27,259 nt of DNA from JAQBDA01 sp041301185 (GTDB lineage: Bacteria > Chloroflexota > Anaerolineae > Anaerolineales > UBA4823). How positions within the stretch are numbered: position 1 is the first letter of the stretch; every line of letters starts with the position of its first letter. The translations under genes were made by a program, and so were the position numbers. Under the pieces are notes generated by a model. It searched no databases, was not told the DNA's origin, and worked only from the letters and a program-made list of their open reading frames with translations. The DNA is taken from positions 1 to 27,259 of the forward strand of contig JBFYSV010000317.1 of the NCBI GenBank assembly GCA_041301185.1, given 5' to 3'. Shown here piece by piece: positions 8,057-15,157 of this stretch.

Positions 8057-9189
8057 TAGTTACCCAGGTGCATCGGCATGATCACGTGGACGAAAGTATC
8101 TTCGCCCACTGGGCGGATCACTCCGGGACTGGTGTCTGCGCTGGTCTCCAGGGCGACATTGGGAGTCTTGATCACGTCCAGCACTTCGCGCAAGAACTTG
8201 ACGTTGAATGCAATCAGCTGCGGCTGCCCTTCAATCGTCGCATCCACCATAGTCTGGTTGAAACCGGTCTCCTCGGACTGACCGGAGATTTCCACCTGCC
8301 CGGGCTGCATCTCGCCGCCAGGTGTGATATTGATCCGGGCAATATGCGAGCCTTCGCGGGCGAAAATCTCAGCTTGTTTGCAGGCTTTGTGGAAAGCAGA
8401 TGTGGAAAGCACCGCCCGGGTATTTTGACGCTGCGGGATGAGCTGTTCCAGATCTGGGAAGGCACCTTCGATGAGCTGCGAAACCAGCTCTGCATCCTTG
8501 CTGCGGAAGATGACCTGACCCCTCCCCGGCGGCATCACCATGGTGATCGCCTGATCGCCATCGGCAGAGATGCGCGCTAGCTCCACCAGGGCACGAGCGG
8601 GGATTACCGCGCTAAAGGCGCGGCTGACCGGCGAGGAGAGCTGCGCCCGGCGAATGGACAGGCGAAATCCGTCCGCAGCCGACAGAGTGATGGTATTTCC
8701 CTGAACGCTGATCTGTACCCCGGTAAGAATTGGGCGGGCTTCATCAGTGGAAGCAGCAAACGCCACTTGCTGGATCATCTCTTTGAAATCCGTCACGTTG
8801 ATCTGCATCCCGCCTTCCAGGTCTGGTACTGGCATGGGCGGAAATTCCTGAGCGTCGATACATTTCAGATCGGTGTTGGACGATCCGCAGCGCACGTTCA
8901 AAGTCTGGGTGCGCACATTGAGCGACATTTCCACCTGCTTTTCAGCCAGCGTGCCTACCAGCTCGGTAAAGGTGCGGGCTGGCACAGTGGTAGAGCCCTC
9001 ATCCTGGATTTTGGCACCAATCCAGCAGGTGATCCCAAGCTCCAGGTTGGTAGCCGACAGGCGCAAGCGCCCCTCATCGGTAGCCACCAACACGTTGGAT
9101 AGCACGGGCAGGGTGCTACGGGTAGATACAGCTCTTGAGACGATACTCAAGCCATGGGTCAGGTTCTCTTGCAGGACAGATACTTTCAT
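8056..9189 (-). CDS. dnaN: DNA polymerase III beta subunit (sliding clamp)
   Basis: Ring-shaped clamp that tethers DNA polymerase III to DNA. The 377-residue product has the family's usual length, the typical start MKVSVLQENL, the first-domain segment TRSTLPVLSNVLV, and the usual end IMPMHLGN. The three clamp domains are evident as consecutive blocks of about 120 residues. I start at the ATG at 9189: GGAG lies 10 bases upstream. An ATG at 9198 would add three residues but sits only one base from that same ribosome site, and the open frame further upstream runs into the promoter. The gene is not next to dnaA, recF or gyrB. It heads a minus-strand group with an ATP-grasp protein and a deoxynucleoside kinase and diverges from plsC. 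Confidence 0.96.
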   Translation of the reverse strand: MKVSVLQENLTHGLSIVSRAVSTRSTLPVLSNVLVATDEGRLRLSATNLELGITCWIGAKIQDEGSTTVPARTFTELVGTLAEKQVEMSLNVRTQTLNVRCGSSNTDLKCIDAQEFPPMPVPDLEGGMQINVTDFKEMIQQVAFAASTDEARPILTGVQISVQGNTITLSAADGFRLSIRRAQLSSPVSRAFSAVIPARALVELARISADGDQAITMVMPPGRGQVIFRSKDAELVSQLIEGAFPDLEQLIPQRQNTRAVLSTSAFHKACKQAEIFAREGSHIARINITPGGEMQPGQVEISGQSEETGFNQTMVDATIEGQPQLIAFNVKFLREVLDVIKTPNVALETSADTSPGVIRPVGEDTFVHVIMPMHLGN

Positions 9190-9225
9190 CGCGGGCATGC
9201 TCCAGTATTTAGTGGCGGTTAATAG

Positions 9226-9254
9226 AGTATACAACGTCGCATGGTTTTTGCCAA
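9226..9254 (-). promoter_or_regulatory. Sigma70-type promoter for dnaN
   Basis: Reading the minus strand, TTGGCA (9254-9249) is followed after exactly 17 bases by TATACT (9231-9226). Both boxes are near consensus. Transcription should begin near 9219, giving a leader of about 30 bases before the dnaN ATG at 9189. This is one of the two best promoters in the window. Confidence 0.75.
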
Positions 9255-9280
9255 GCATTCCAGGCCTTTCACAAGAGCGG

Positions 9281-9286
9281 TATACT
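9281..9286 (+). promoter_or_regulatory. Candidate -10 box for the plsC-like gene
   Basis: TATACT on the plus strand 38 bases before the ATG at 9325, with a weak -35 region. It would fire away from the dnaN promoter, whose -35 lies about 27 bases to its left, so the two polymerase sites are close enough to interfere. Confidence 0.4.
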
Positions 9287-9324
9287 TAAGCATCTCAACA
9301 ATCTGGTGGGAACATCAAATCCCT

Positions 9325-10023
9325 ATGAGTAAAAAAATCATATATTCTATATTGCGATTTATCATCCGCGCTCTCATGTGGCTCGTGGCGCGGGTAGAAG
9401 TGGATGGGATGGAAAACTTGCCTGCCAGTGGGGGGTATATTGTGGTTGCCAACCACCTGGGTCGCATGGACATCCCCTTGGTGTATGACCTGCTGGATCG
9501 TGATGACGTGATCTTGCTGGTAGCAGAGAAGTACCGCAAGTACGGGATTGTGCGCTGGTTGGTTAAAAAGGTGGATGCGCTGTGGTTGGAGCGTTTCAGC
9601 GCGGATTTGCGCGCGTTACGTAACACACTGGTGCGCCTGAAAGCCGGCGGGGTGCTGGTGATCGCCCCCGAAGGAACCCGCAGCCCGACCGGCGCCTTGC
9701 TCCCCGGCAAGGCTGGGGCAGGCTACCTGGCTGCCAAATCTGGTCTCCCGCTCCTGCCTGTGGCGGTAACCGGCACCGAGGACGCACTGGTAAAGTCGCA
9801 ACTGAAACGATTTAAGCGACTACGCATCACGGTGCGCATCGGCACCTTATTTCAAGCCCCCGCGCTGGAGGGCCGCAACCGGGAAGCCGCCCTGCAAGAG
9901 ATCACCGATGAAATCATGTGCCGGATTGCAGCCCTGCTACCCGAGGCTTACCGCGGCGTGTACGCCGATCACCCCCGCCTGCCCGAGTTTCTGAAAGAGT
10001 CCAGCGCACCATCTGTGGGTTGA
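9325..10023 (+). CDS. 1-acyl-sn-glycerol-3-phosphate acyltransferase family protein (PlsC type)
   Basis: Adds an acyl chain to lysophosphatidic acid, or a related lysolipid, at the inner membrane. The 233-residue protein has an N-terminal hydrophobic anchor (about 6-24), the catalytic HX4D motif NHLGRMD (His44, Asp49), and the glycerophosphate-binding block PEGTRS (115-120). Length and motif spacing fit the PlsC family; the acyl donor and acceptor cannot be told. I start at ATG 9325 (MSKKIIYS), 13 bases after GGTGGGA; the open frame extends to 9241 but this would place the start inside the promoter region. Stop to next gene is 57 bases, which hold a separate promoter-like sequence, so it may be a single-gene unit. 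Confidence 0.88.
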   Translation: MSKKIIYSILRFIIRALMWLVARVEVDGMENLPASGGYIVVANHLGRMDIPLVYDLLDRDDVILLVAEKYRKYGIVRWLVKKVDALWLERFSADLRALRNTLVRLKAGGVLVIAPEGTRSPTGALLPGKAGAGYLAAKSGLPLLPVAVTGTEDALVKSQLKRFKRLRITVRIGTLFQAPALEGRNREAALQEITDEIMCRIAALLPEAYRGVYADHPRLPEFLKESSAPSVG

Positions 10024-10066
10024 GCCAAAATCTCGTTCCAGGCATTGGGATTGGTTCTCCAAGACA

Positions 10067-10075
10067 TGGTATGAT
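10067..10075 (+). promoter_or_regulatory. Extended -10 promoter close to the CDF transporter start
   Basis: TGGTATGAT fits the extended -10 pattern TGnTATnnT, with TTGGGA at 10045-10050 as a possible -35 at a long 19-base spacing. Only 5 bases separate it from the ATG at 10081, and no Shine-Dalgarno sequence is present. If active it would give a leaderless message. Confidence 0.4.
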
Positions 10076-10080
10076 GAGCG

Positions 10081-11517
10081 ATGCCACATTTCGATTGGGC
10101 AGATGACGGTTATTTTGTTACCGAAAACAGAGACCTGAGCCAGATCAAACGGGTCCTGGTGGTAACCATGCTGCTCAACTTTTTGGCGACCGCCATAAAG
10201 CTGTTTGCCGGCCTGACAACCGGCGCGCTGAGCGTGGTCGCCGATGGCCTGGACAGCCTGTTCGACGGGCTTTCCAACGTGGTGGGGCTGGCCGGGCTGT
10301 ACGTGGCTTCTAAACCGCCGGATGCAGAACACCCCTATGGGCACCGCAAATTCGAAACCATCGCTGCACTGAGCATCTCTTTCTTGCTCTTCTTAACGTG
10401 CTTGCAGCTACTGCAAACTGCCTGGCAACGCCTGCGCAGCGGCGGCACACCTGAGGTGAATCTCTGGGTTGTAGCTGCCATGCTCTTTTCAATGCTGGTA
10501 CAGGCCGGGACGAGCTTCTACGAGCTACACCAGGGCAGGCGATTGAAAAGCGAGATCCTGGTAGCAGACGCTTTGCACACCCGGGCGAGCATCCTGGTCT
10601 CGCTCTCGGTGCTGATCGGGCTGGGGTTGGTGTCGCTGGGCTACGGGCAGGCGGATGCCCTGCTGGCAGGGATTGTTGCCCTGGTGATCGCTAAAATCGG
10701 GGTCGATATCCTGCGCGAGACGATCCCCGTGCTGGTGGACCAGGCGATTATCGATCCACAGAAAATCGCTGAGATCGTGCGCCAGGTGGGCGGGGTGGAG
10801 TCCTTTCACCGGGTGCGCAGCCGGGGCGCTGCTGGAAGCGGGGCAGTCGACCTGCATGTGCGCATCTCGCCGGAAAAGACCGTCCAGCAAGCCGATGCAA
10901 TCGCCTCGGAAATCCGCCAGCGCTTGCTGGCCCTGGAGAGCGTCAGCGATGTCACTGTTCACCTGGAAGCACAGCGCAACCCGGATTTGCCAGCCCAGGG
11001 CTTATTCGCCTTGCTGAGCCAGGTTGCCGGCGAGCTTGGGGTAGTGATTCACGAGAGCTGGGTGCAGCGGGTGGACGGCAACCTATACATGGAGGTCCAT
11101 GTTGGCGTCGATCCGCAGCTTACCCTAGGGCAGGCGCACTTCCTCGTCGACCGGCTCGAGAACGAGATCCGCCAGCGAGCACCGCACCTCAGCGAGGTGC
11201 ACACCCATATCGAAATGGCTAACCGGGAAGTGCTGGAGGGTGACCCGGTCTCCGCCGATCTCGAGCAGCGCGTGCGCCAGGCGGTCAACCAGATTGTGGA
11301 TAGCATCCCGTCTCTAAACTACCCCCACAACATCATTGTGCGCCGGAACCGCGGCCTCAGCCAGGGTTACTCCGTCTCGCTGGAATGCACCGTAGATGCA
11401 GACACTCCCGTCACCGACGCCCACCAGCTCTCGACCCTGCTGGAGCGGGAGTTAAGTTCACACCTGGACAATATGGTGGATGTTTTCGTACACCTGGAGC
11501 CACCGGATGCATCCTGA
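10081..11517 (+). CDS. Cation diffusion facilitator (CDF) transporter with three C-terminal modules
   Basis: A divalent-cation/proton antiporter of the inner membrane, likely exporting Fe, Mn, Zn or similar ions. At 478 residues it is much longer than the usual 300 or so. Residues 20-210 hold the six membrane helices, with the TM2 pair Asp58 and Asp62 (DSLFD) and the family motif HPYGHRKFE (84-92). In TM5, where FieF has HxxxD, this protein has His166-TRA-Ser170, so the last Asp ligand is replaced. The cytoplasmic part contains not one but three similar beta-alpha-beta units (about 215-300, 310-385, 395-475), each ending in a VHLE- or HIEM-like strand, as in the CDF dimerisation domain. It is followed after 38 bases by a VIT-type Fe/Mn transporter, which argues for Fe or Mn. 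Specificity remains an inference. Confidence 0.88.
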   Translation: MPHFDWADDGYFVTENRDLSQIKRVLVVTMLLNFLATAIKLFAGLTTGALSVVADGLDSLFDGLSNVVGLAGLYVASKPPDAEHPYGHRKFETIAALSISFLLFLTCLQLLQTAWQRLRSGGTPEVNLWVVAAMLFSMLVQAGTSFYELHQGRRLKSEILVADALHTRASILVSLSVLIGLGLVSLGYGQADALLAGIVALVIAKIGVDILRETIPVLVDQAIIDPQKIAEIVRQVGGVESFHRVRSRGAAGSGAVDLHVRISPEKTVQQADAIASEIRQRLLALESVSDVTVHLEAQRNPDLPAQGLFALLSQVAGELGVVIHESWVQRVDGNLYMEVHVGVDPQLTLGQAHFLVDRLENEIRQRAPHLSEVHTHIEMANREVLEGDPVSADLEQRVRQAVNQIVDSIPSLNYPHNIIVRRNRGLSQGYSVSLECTVDADTPVTDAHQLSTLLERELSSHLDNMVDVFVHLEPPDAS

Positions 11518-11555
11518 GCAAGCCATATCGGAGAGCATTAATTGTTGGAGGGAAT

Positions 11556-12299
11556 ATGCCGCATATCGATCATGTGCTGGACCCGCATCCAGATGAATTA
11601 AGCCATCATAACCGTGGCGATCCGCACCGCCGGGCGTCTGCGCTATCGGATATCATCCTGGGCGGTCAGGATGGGCTGGTCAACGTGCTGGGTGTGATTC
11701 TGGGGGTGGCAGCTGCTTCCCAGAACACTCAGCTGGTATTGGTAGCAGGCCTGGCAGCTACGTTCGCCGAGTCGATCTCGATGGCAGCGGTAGCCTATAC
11801 ATCTACCCTGGCAGATGCTGATTTTTATGAGAGCGAGCGCGAGCGGGAGTACCGCCACATCCAGGAAGTACCCCGCCTGGAGGTCCAGGAGATTCGCAAT
11901 ATATACGCTCGTAAAGGTTTCGATGGGGATCTGCTTGACCGGATTGTTGATACGATCACTGCCAACAAGGATGTTTGGGTGGCGGTGATGATGGCGGAGG
12001 AGCACCAGCTCGCCCCCATCGACCGCCGCCAGGCGCTGCGCTCTGCCCTGATCGTAGGTGTGGCGGCTTTCATTGGCTCGCTGATCCCGTTGGTGCCGTT
12101 TGCTCTGCTGCCAGTGACTGCCGGCATTCTGACTGCCATCTTTCTTTCTGCGGTAGTACTGTTCGTCTTTGGGGCATACAAGGCGCGGATGACGGTGGGG
12201 CATCCAGGCAAGAGCGGTTTTGAGCTGGCGTTAATCGGCACAGTCAGCGCCCTGGCTGGCTACGCCGTAGGGGTGATCTTCAAAGTACCCGTCAATTAA
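11556..12299 (+). CDS. VIT1/CCC1 family Fe2+/Mn2+ transporter
   Basis: A 247-residue membrane transporter that moves ferrous iron or manganese out of the cytosol. The family signature DIILGGQDGLVNVLGVILGV marks the first helix, followed by ESISMAAVAYTSTLAD. A cytosolic segment rich in Glu (about 90-155, with EREREYRHI and MMAEEHQL) corresponds to the metal-binding domain between helices 2 and 3. Three further helices complete the usual five. The His-rich N-terminus (HIDHVLDPHP, SHHN) could also bind metal. The ATG at 11556 has a strong ribosome site GGAGGGA close upstream; longer in-frame readings run back into the CDF gene and lack one. It forms a two-gene unit with the CDF transporter and ends in a strong hairpin terminator. 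Confidence 0.9.
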   Translation: MPHIDHVLDPHPDELSHHNRGDPHRRASALSDIILGGQDGLVNVLGVILGVAAASQNTQLVLVAGLAATFAESISMAAVAYTSTLADADFYESEREREYRHIQEVPRLEVQEIRNIYARKGFDGDLLDRIVDTITANKDVWVAVMMAEEHQLAPIDRRQALRSALIVGVAAFIGSLIPLVPFALLPVTAGILTAIFLSAVVLFVFGAYKARMTVGHPGKSGFELALIGTVSALAGYAVGVIFKVPVN

Positions 12300-12342
12300 A
12301 CACAAAAGCCCTGCATCTGTGGGGGCAGGAGCTTTTGTGTTT
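12298..12342. terminator. Strong bidirectional hairpin terminator
   Basis: AAACACAAAAGC (12298-12309) pairs perfectly with GCTTTTGTGTTT (12331-12342), and inside it CTGC pairs with GCAG. The stem begins on the last base of or just after the VIT stop codon. The A-rich left arm and T-rich right arm let it work in both directions, so it may also end transcription of the nuclease gene coming from the right. Confidence 0.85.
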
Positions 12343-12496
12343 CTGCGAAGGCCGGCTACGGTGCAGGCGGTCTATTTTTACACCCGTAAACCAGTATAGC
12401 ATATATTTTCTTGCAGCGACCTATCACATATGCAAAGCAGGTTGCTTGGATGTCTTTCCCGGATGGAATGGGCTGCCGGAATTTCCCAGCCGACTT

Positions 12497-13177
12497 CTAC
12501 AACCCGTGCTCCCGGCTTTTCAGGCGGTACAGACAGTACGTGCAGGTGGGGCCTGGGTCAGGGGGTTCGGGTCGGTCCAGCACCTGCAAGACCGCATCGA
12601 TGAACGCCAGGAAACCTTCCGGTTGGAGTGGTATCTCCAACCAGGTAACCGTACCCAGGTAAGCCAGGCGACCATCCACGGCGCGCTCCATGGCGACCGG
12701 CTCAACGCTCAATAACCCCAGGCGGGTTATTGGGCTGAGGGCAAAGGCTCCTTGCTTCGGGTTTTGCAACGCATAAGCATAAGCGTGTAGCTGGCGGCTG
12801 TAAAAGGCGGCGTGTTCCGGCTTGGTCTCAGAGGTCTTGAAATCGACCACCCCATAGCTGCCGTCATCGAACTCGATGGCGGTATCAAAGACACCCCGGA
12901 TATAGGCGCTGCTGGCGCGGCCGGGCAGCTCGATGGGAGCCGAGGTGACCCAGCGCTCAGCAAAGCGCACCCTGCCCGCTGGCAAGGCCGGGGCAACCTC
13001 GCTGGTAGGCTGATCCTGGAAGAAGGCTTTCATCAGCTTGTCGATGCGCCCGAAGATCTTGGGAAAGGGTGCTGCCGGGCGGGTGATGCCATGCACCTGC
13101 TTGAGGTAGAAACAGCGCGGGCATTCATCCCATAAGAAAGTCAGCTCGGAGGGGGAGAGTTTGTAGGGGGAGGACAT
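12497..13177 (-). CDS. Cas4/RecB-like PD-(D/E)XK nuclease with four cysteines
   Basis: A 226-residue predicted nuclease. The PD-(D/E)XK core is clear: GVFDTAIEF with Asp98, then VVDFKTS with Asp112 and Lys114, and the RecB-type helix RQLHAYAYAL with Gln129. Two Cys pairs frame the core, Cys19/Cys22 (ECPRC) and Cys212/Cys215 (CTYC). In Cas4 and AddB, cysteines at both ends of this fold hold a 4Fe-4S cluster; here the arrangement is two plus two rather than one plus three, so a cluster or a zinc site is possible. There is no CRISPR array, cas gene, addA or helicase nearby. The likely role is DNA end processing or repair. The ATG at 13177 has no clear ribosome site, but a perfect TATAAT lies 7 bases upstream. 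Confidence 0.85.
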   Translation of the reverse strand: MSSPYKLSPSELTFLWDECPRCFYLKQVHGITRPAAPFPKIFGRIDKLMKAFFQDQPTSEVAPALPAGRVRFAERWVTSAPIELPGRASSAYIRGVFDTAIEFDDGSYGVVDFKTSETKPEHAAFYSRQLHAYAYALQNPKQGAFALSPITRLGLLSVEPVAMERAVDGRLAYLGTVTWLEIPLQPEGFLAFIDAVLQVLDRPEPPDPGPTCTYCLYRLKSREHGL

Positions 13178-13184
13178 GAATAGG

Positions 13185-13190
13185 ATTATA
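13185..13190 (-). promoter_or_regulatory. -10 box adjacent to the nuclease start
   Basis: On the minus strand TATAAT (13190-13185) stands 7 bases before the ATG at 13177, so a normal start site would coincide with the ATG and give a leaderless message. No strong -35 is visible. Confidence 0.4.
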
Positions 13191-13218
13191 CATAATAATC
13201 GTTACGGATGAATGGGCA

Positions 13219-13313
13219 GACCTGACGGGTCTATTCGCACAGCATTGCATGATGTCTTCGTTCTGGTCAGGCAATGAAGGGCGGGAAAGTATCCAGCCCA
13301 GACCCGTCAGGTC
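13219..13313. repeat. 95-base element bounded by 14-bp perfect inverted repeats
   Basis: GACCTGACGGGTCT (13219-13232) is the exact reverse complement of AGACCCGTCAGGTC (13300-13313). An inner pair CATTGC/GCAATG lies between them. It fills most of the gap between the secreted protein gene and the nuclease gene. It could be a miniature mobile element, a REP-like repeat or a transcription-end structure; no target duplication is evident. Confidence 0.6.
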
Positions 13314-13336
13314 ATTTTTAGCTTCCGGCAATGTGG

Positions 13337-13699
13337 CTAGTGTATGATGATCGGCAGGAAGGTCGTATAATCCGAGGTTGGTGTGGATGTGCTCGTTGCA
13401 GTCGGTGTAGGCGTGTCTGTTGCCGTGGGGGACGGTGTCGCCTGTGCACTGCTCCAGAATCCGCCCGTCAGAGTGTAGGCTCCACCCGCGAGGCGACTTG
13501 CATCCGCCTGGCCGATGGAACCGCTCAAGGAATAGGACTCACCCTGGCTGGAACCACCCCCGGTGTCGATTGTCCACCAGGGGAGTGAAAATCCAGCGTT
13601 GGGGTTATCTGGAGCGGCCTGGATCCCCACCAGGGTGACTGACACGACCCCCAGACATAGGATACAAGCCGTTAAGAAAATCGTCATCTTTCTGGACAT
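13337..13699 (-). CDS. Small secreted protein with Thr/Pro linker and LP-type C-terminus
   Basis: A 120-residue exported protein. A signal peptide (1 to about 28) is followed by one compact block (about 35-85) containing SLPWWTIDTGGG, SYSLSGSIGQADAS and YTLTGGFW, a pattern I know from many predicted surface proteins of Chloroflexota and Planctomycetes. A Thr/Pro/Ser linker of about 25 residues follows, and the protein ends in TTFLPIIIH. The layout of signal, small domain, extended linker and short hydrophobic tail suggests cell-surface display; the function is unknown. The upstream gene's stop TAG overlaps this gene's ribosome site (AGGAGG, 6 bases before the ATG), so the two are translated together. 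Confidence 0.8.
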   Translation of the reverse strand: MSRKMTIFLTACILCLGVVSVTLVGIQAAPDNPNAGFSLPWWTIDTGGGSSQGESYSLSGSIGQADASRLAGGAYTLTGGFWSSAQATPSPTATDTPTPTATSTSTPTSDYTTFLPIIIH

Positions 13700-13708
13700 G
13701 CTCGCCTC

Positions 13709-15157
13709 CTAGCGTAGAGTGACAAACACAGGGATAGTGTCCTGACCTTCAACCGGTGCCTCCAGGGCGATGCCGATCACTGCTGCGCCTTCAACAACCT
13801 GCATGCCATTGATCTCCTGTTTCTGCAGTGGTCGCGCTCGCCCGGCTTGATCCGAGGCAGTCAGCCGCTCACCAGCCGTGAAGCTGGTATTCGGATCGAT
13901 CTTGATCTGAGCGACGCCATATATCACCAGGGAGACATACTCTCCAGGCTGGGCAGCCCCTTCGGCGCTGTGCATGGACATATCGCCCTCGGCTTCTTTC
14001 CCCGGGGCGACTTCGTATACCATGCGGCTCTTCACCACCCCGATCACACCATTAAAGGTGGTTGCATCTGCCAGGCGAACTTGCGGCATGGGCGTGCTGC
14101 CACCCGAGATCGGCTCTGTCACCCCGGTTACGGCGACCAGGTCTCCAGGCGAGAGTGGGTCAGGCCCGGTCACCTGCGTGACGAGCGAGTAGGCGCTGGC
14201 GACTACGTTCCCAGCCTGGATATTGTCAACCGAGTATAGCGCCCACTCCCCGCTGGCGTTAGCAGTGTTCGACCATAGACCGTAGGTAGAGACACCCGGG
14301 CTGGGAATATACACACCGTAATTGGCAACGTCGGGTGGACTCCCAATCTGGATGCTGTCATCGCCGGTGTCCAGGATACGGATGCCATCACTGCCGGTGG
14401 TGTTGCTGATCACCAGGCTGTAATTCAAGGCTGGCCCGATGCGCAGTCCACCCGAGGCGGGCACTTTTAACCGGATCCCAGCGTTGTAAAGACTCCACTC
14501 ACCAGTGGTGCCGTTATAGTAAGTCCAGGCTCGAAAGGAACCATTGGTGGCATAACCATAGAAAGGCCAGCCACCGGAGTCGGAGGTTTCCACGTACATA
14601 CCGCCATACTGGTTCGGACTACCCGTATAACGGACACCGAATACCTCATTGCCAGAGATACGAAAATCCCGACCAATGCCAACAAAATTAGTGCCCTCAT
14701 TGGTATAAACATTGGGGAGTGCCAGAGCATAGGGTGCGGGGGTGATCTCCTGGCGCGGACTGAGGAATGTGTACACCCCTGCGCTGCTTCCCGGACGGAC
14801 AGTGATCTGCAGCCAGCGCTCGCCACCTCCGAATGCACTGGTCCCAAAATCCAGCTCCACGCTGAAGAAGCCTTCATTGATACTGATGTTGTCCAGTGTG
14901 ACCGTAAATCCAACCTGAGTCCCGTCGATTGCCTGGTCATACAGGGCGAATTCAAAATCATAGTCTCCGTTTGCCGGGCTTCCGTCGAACTCCAGGCGAC
15001 CCTGGTAGGTAAAACCCGTGCCGACTGGTGCCCTGGCGCTCTCTGCAGCAGCCTGACTATTGGCCGCGATCGTGGCTGGCCAGGCAAAGGCAAGGAAAAC
15101 ACCTGCCATGAGAGCAAAAATCACAACAACTATTTTTGGTAAGCTCAAGTTCTGCAT
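13709..15157 (-). CDS. Large secreted or surface protein with a phage-tail-like architecture
   Basis: A 482-residue exported protein of unknown function. A signal peptide (1 to about 35) leads into a domain with GTGFTYQGRLEFDGSPANG and FEFALYD, then FFSVELDFG and SPRQEITPAPYALAL (about 45-150). This block is common in predicted surface proteins of Chloroflexota and Planctomycetes that end in tail-fibre or intramolecular-chaperone-like parts. The middle is rich in Gly, Tyr, Ser and Thr, with repeating beta character. The C-terminal 150 residues (from about DPLSPGDLVAVTG) resemble the trailing domain of peptidase G2-like proteins, but I cannot confirm a catalytic pair. The ATG at 15157 has AGGAG 6 bases upstream. 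It is the first gene of a pair with the small secreted protein at 13337-13699. Confidence 0.75.
   Translation of the reverse strand: MQNLSLPKIVVVIFALMAGVFLAFAWPATIAANSQAAAESARAPVGTGFTYQGRLEFDGSPANGDYDFEFALYDQAIDGTQVGFTVTLDNISINEGFFSVELDFGTSAFGGGERWLQITVRPGSSAGVYTFLSPRQEITPAPYALALPNVYTNEGTNFVGIGRDFRISGNEVFGVRYTGSPNQYGGMYVETSDSGGWPFYGYATNGSFRAWTYYNGTTGEWSLYNAGIRLKVPASGGLRIGPALNYSLVISNTTGSDGIRILDTGDDSIQIGSPPDVANYGVYIPSPGVSTYGLWSNTANASGEWALYSVDNIQAGNVVASAYSLVTQVTGPDPLSPGDLVAVTGVTEPISGGSTPMPQVRLADATTFNGVIGVVKSRMVYEVAPGKEAEGDMSMHSAEGAAQPGEYVSLVIYGVAQIKIDPNTSFTAGERLTASDQAGRARPLQKQEINGMQVVEGAAVIGIALEAPVEGQDTIPVFVTLR

Noticed and set aside
12497..13177. Remnant of a CRISPR-Cas locus, based on the Cas4-like nuclease
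   Set aside because: No repeats, no cas1/cas2 and no other cas-like gene are in the window; stand-alone Cas4-like nucleases are common.
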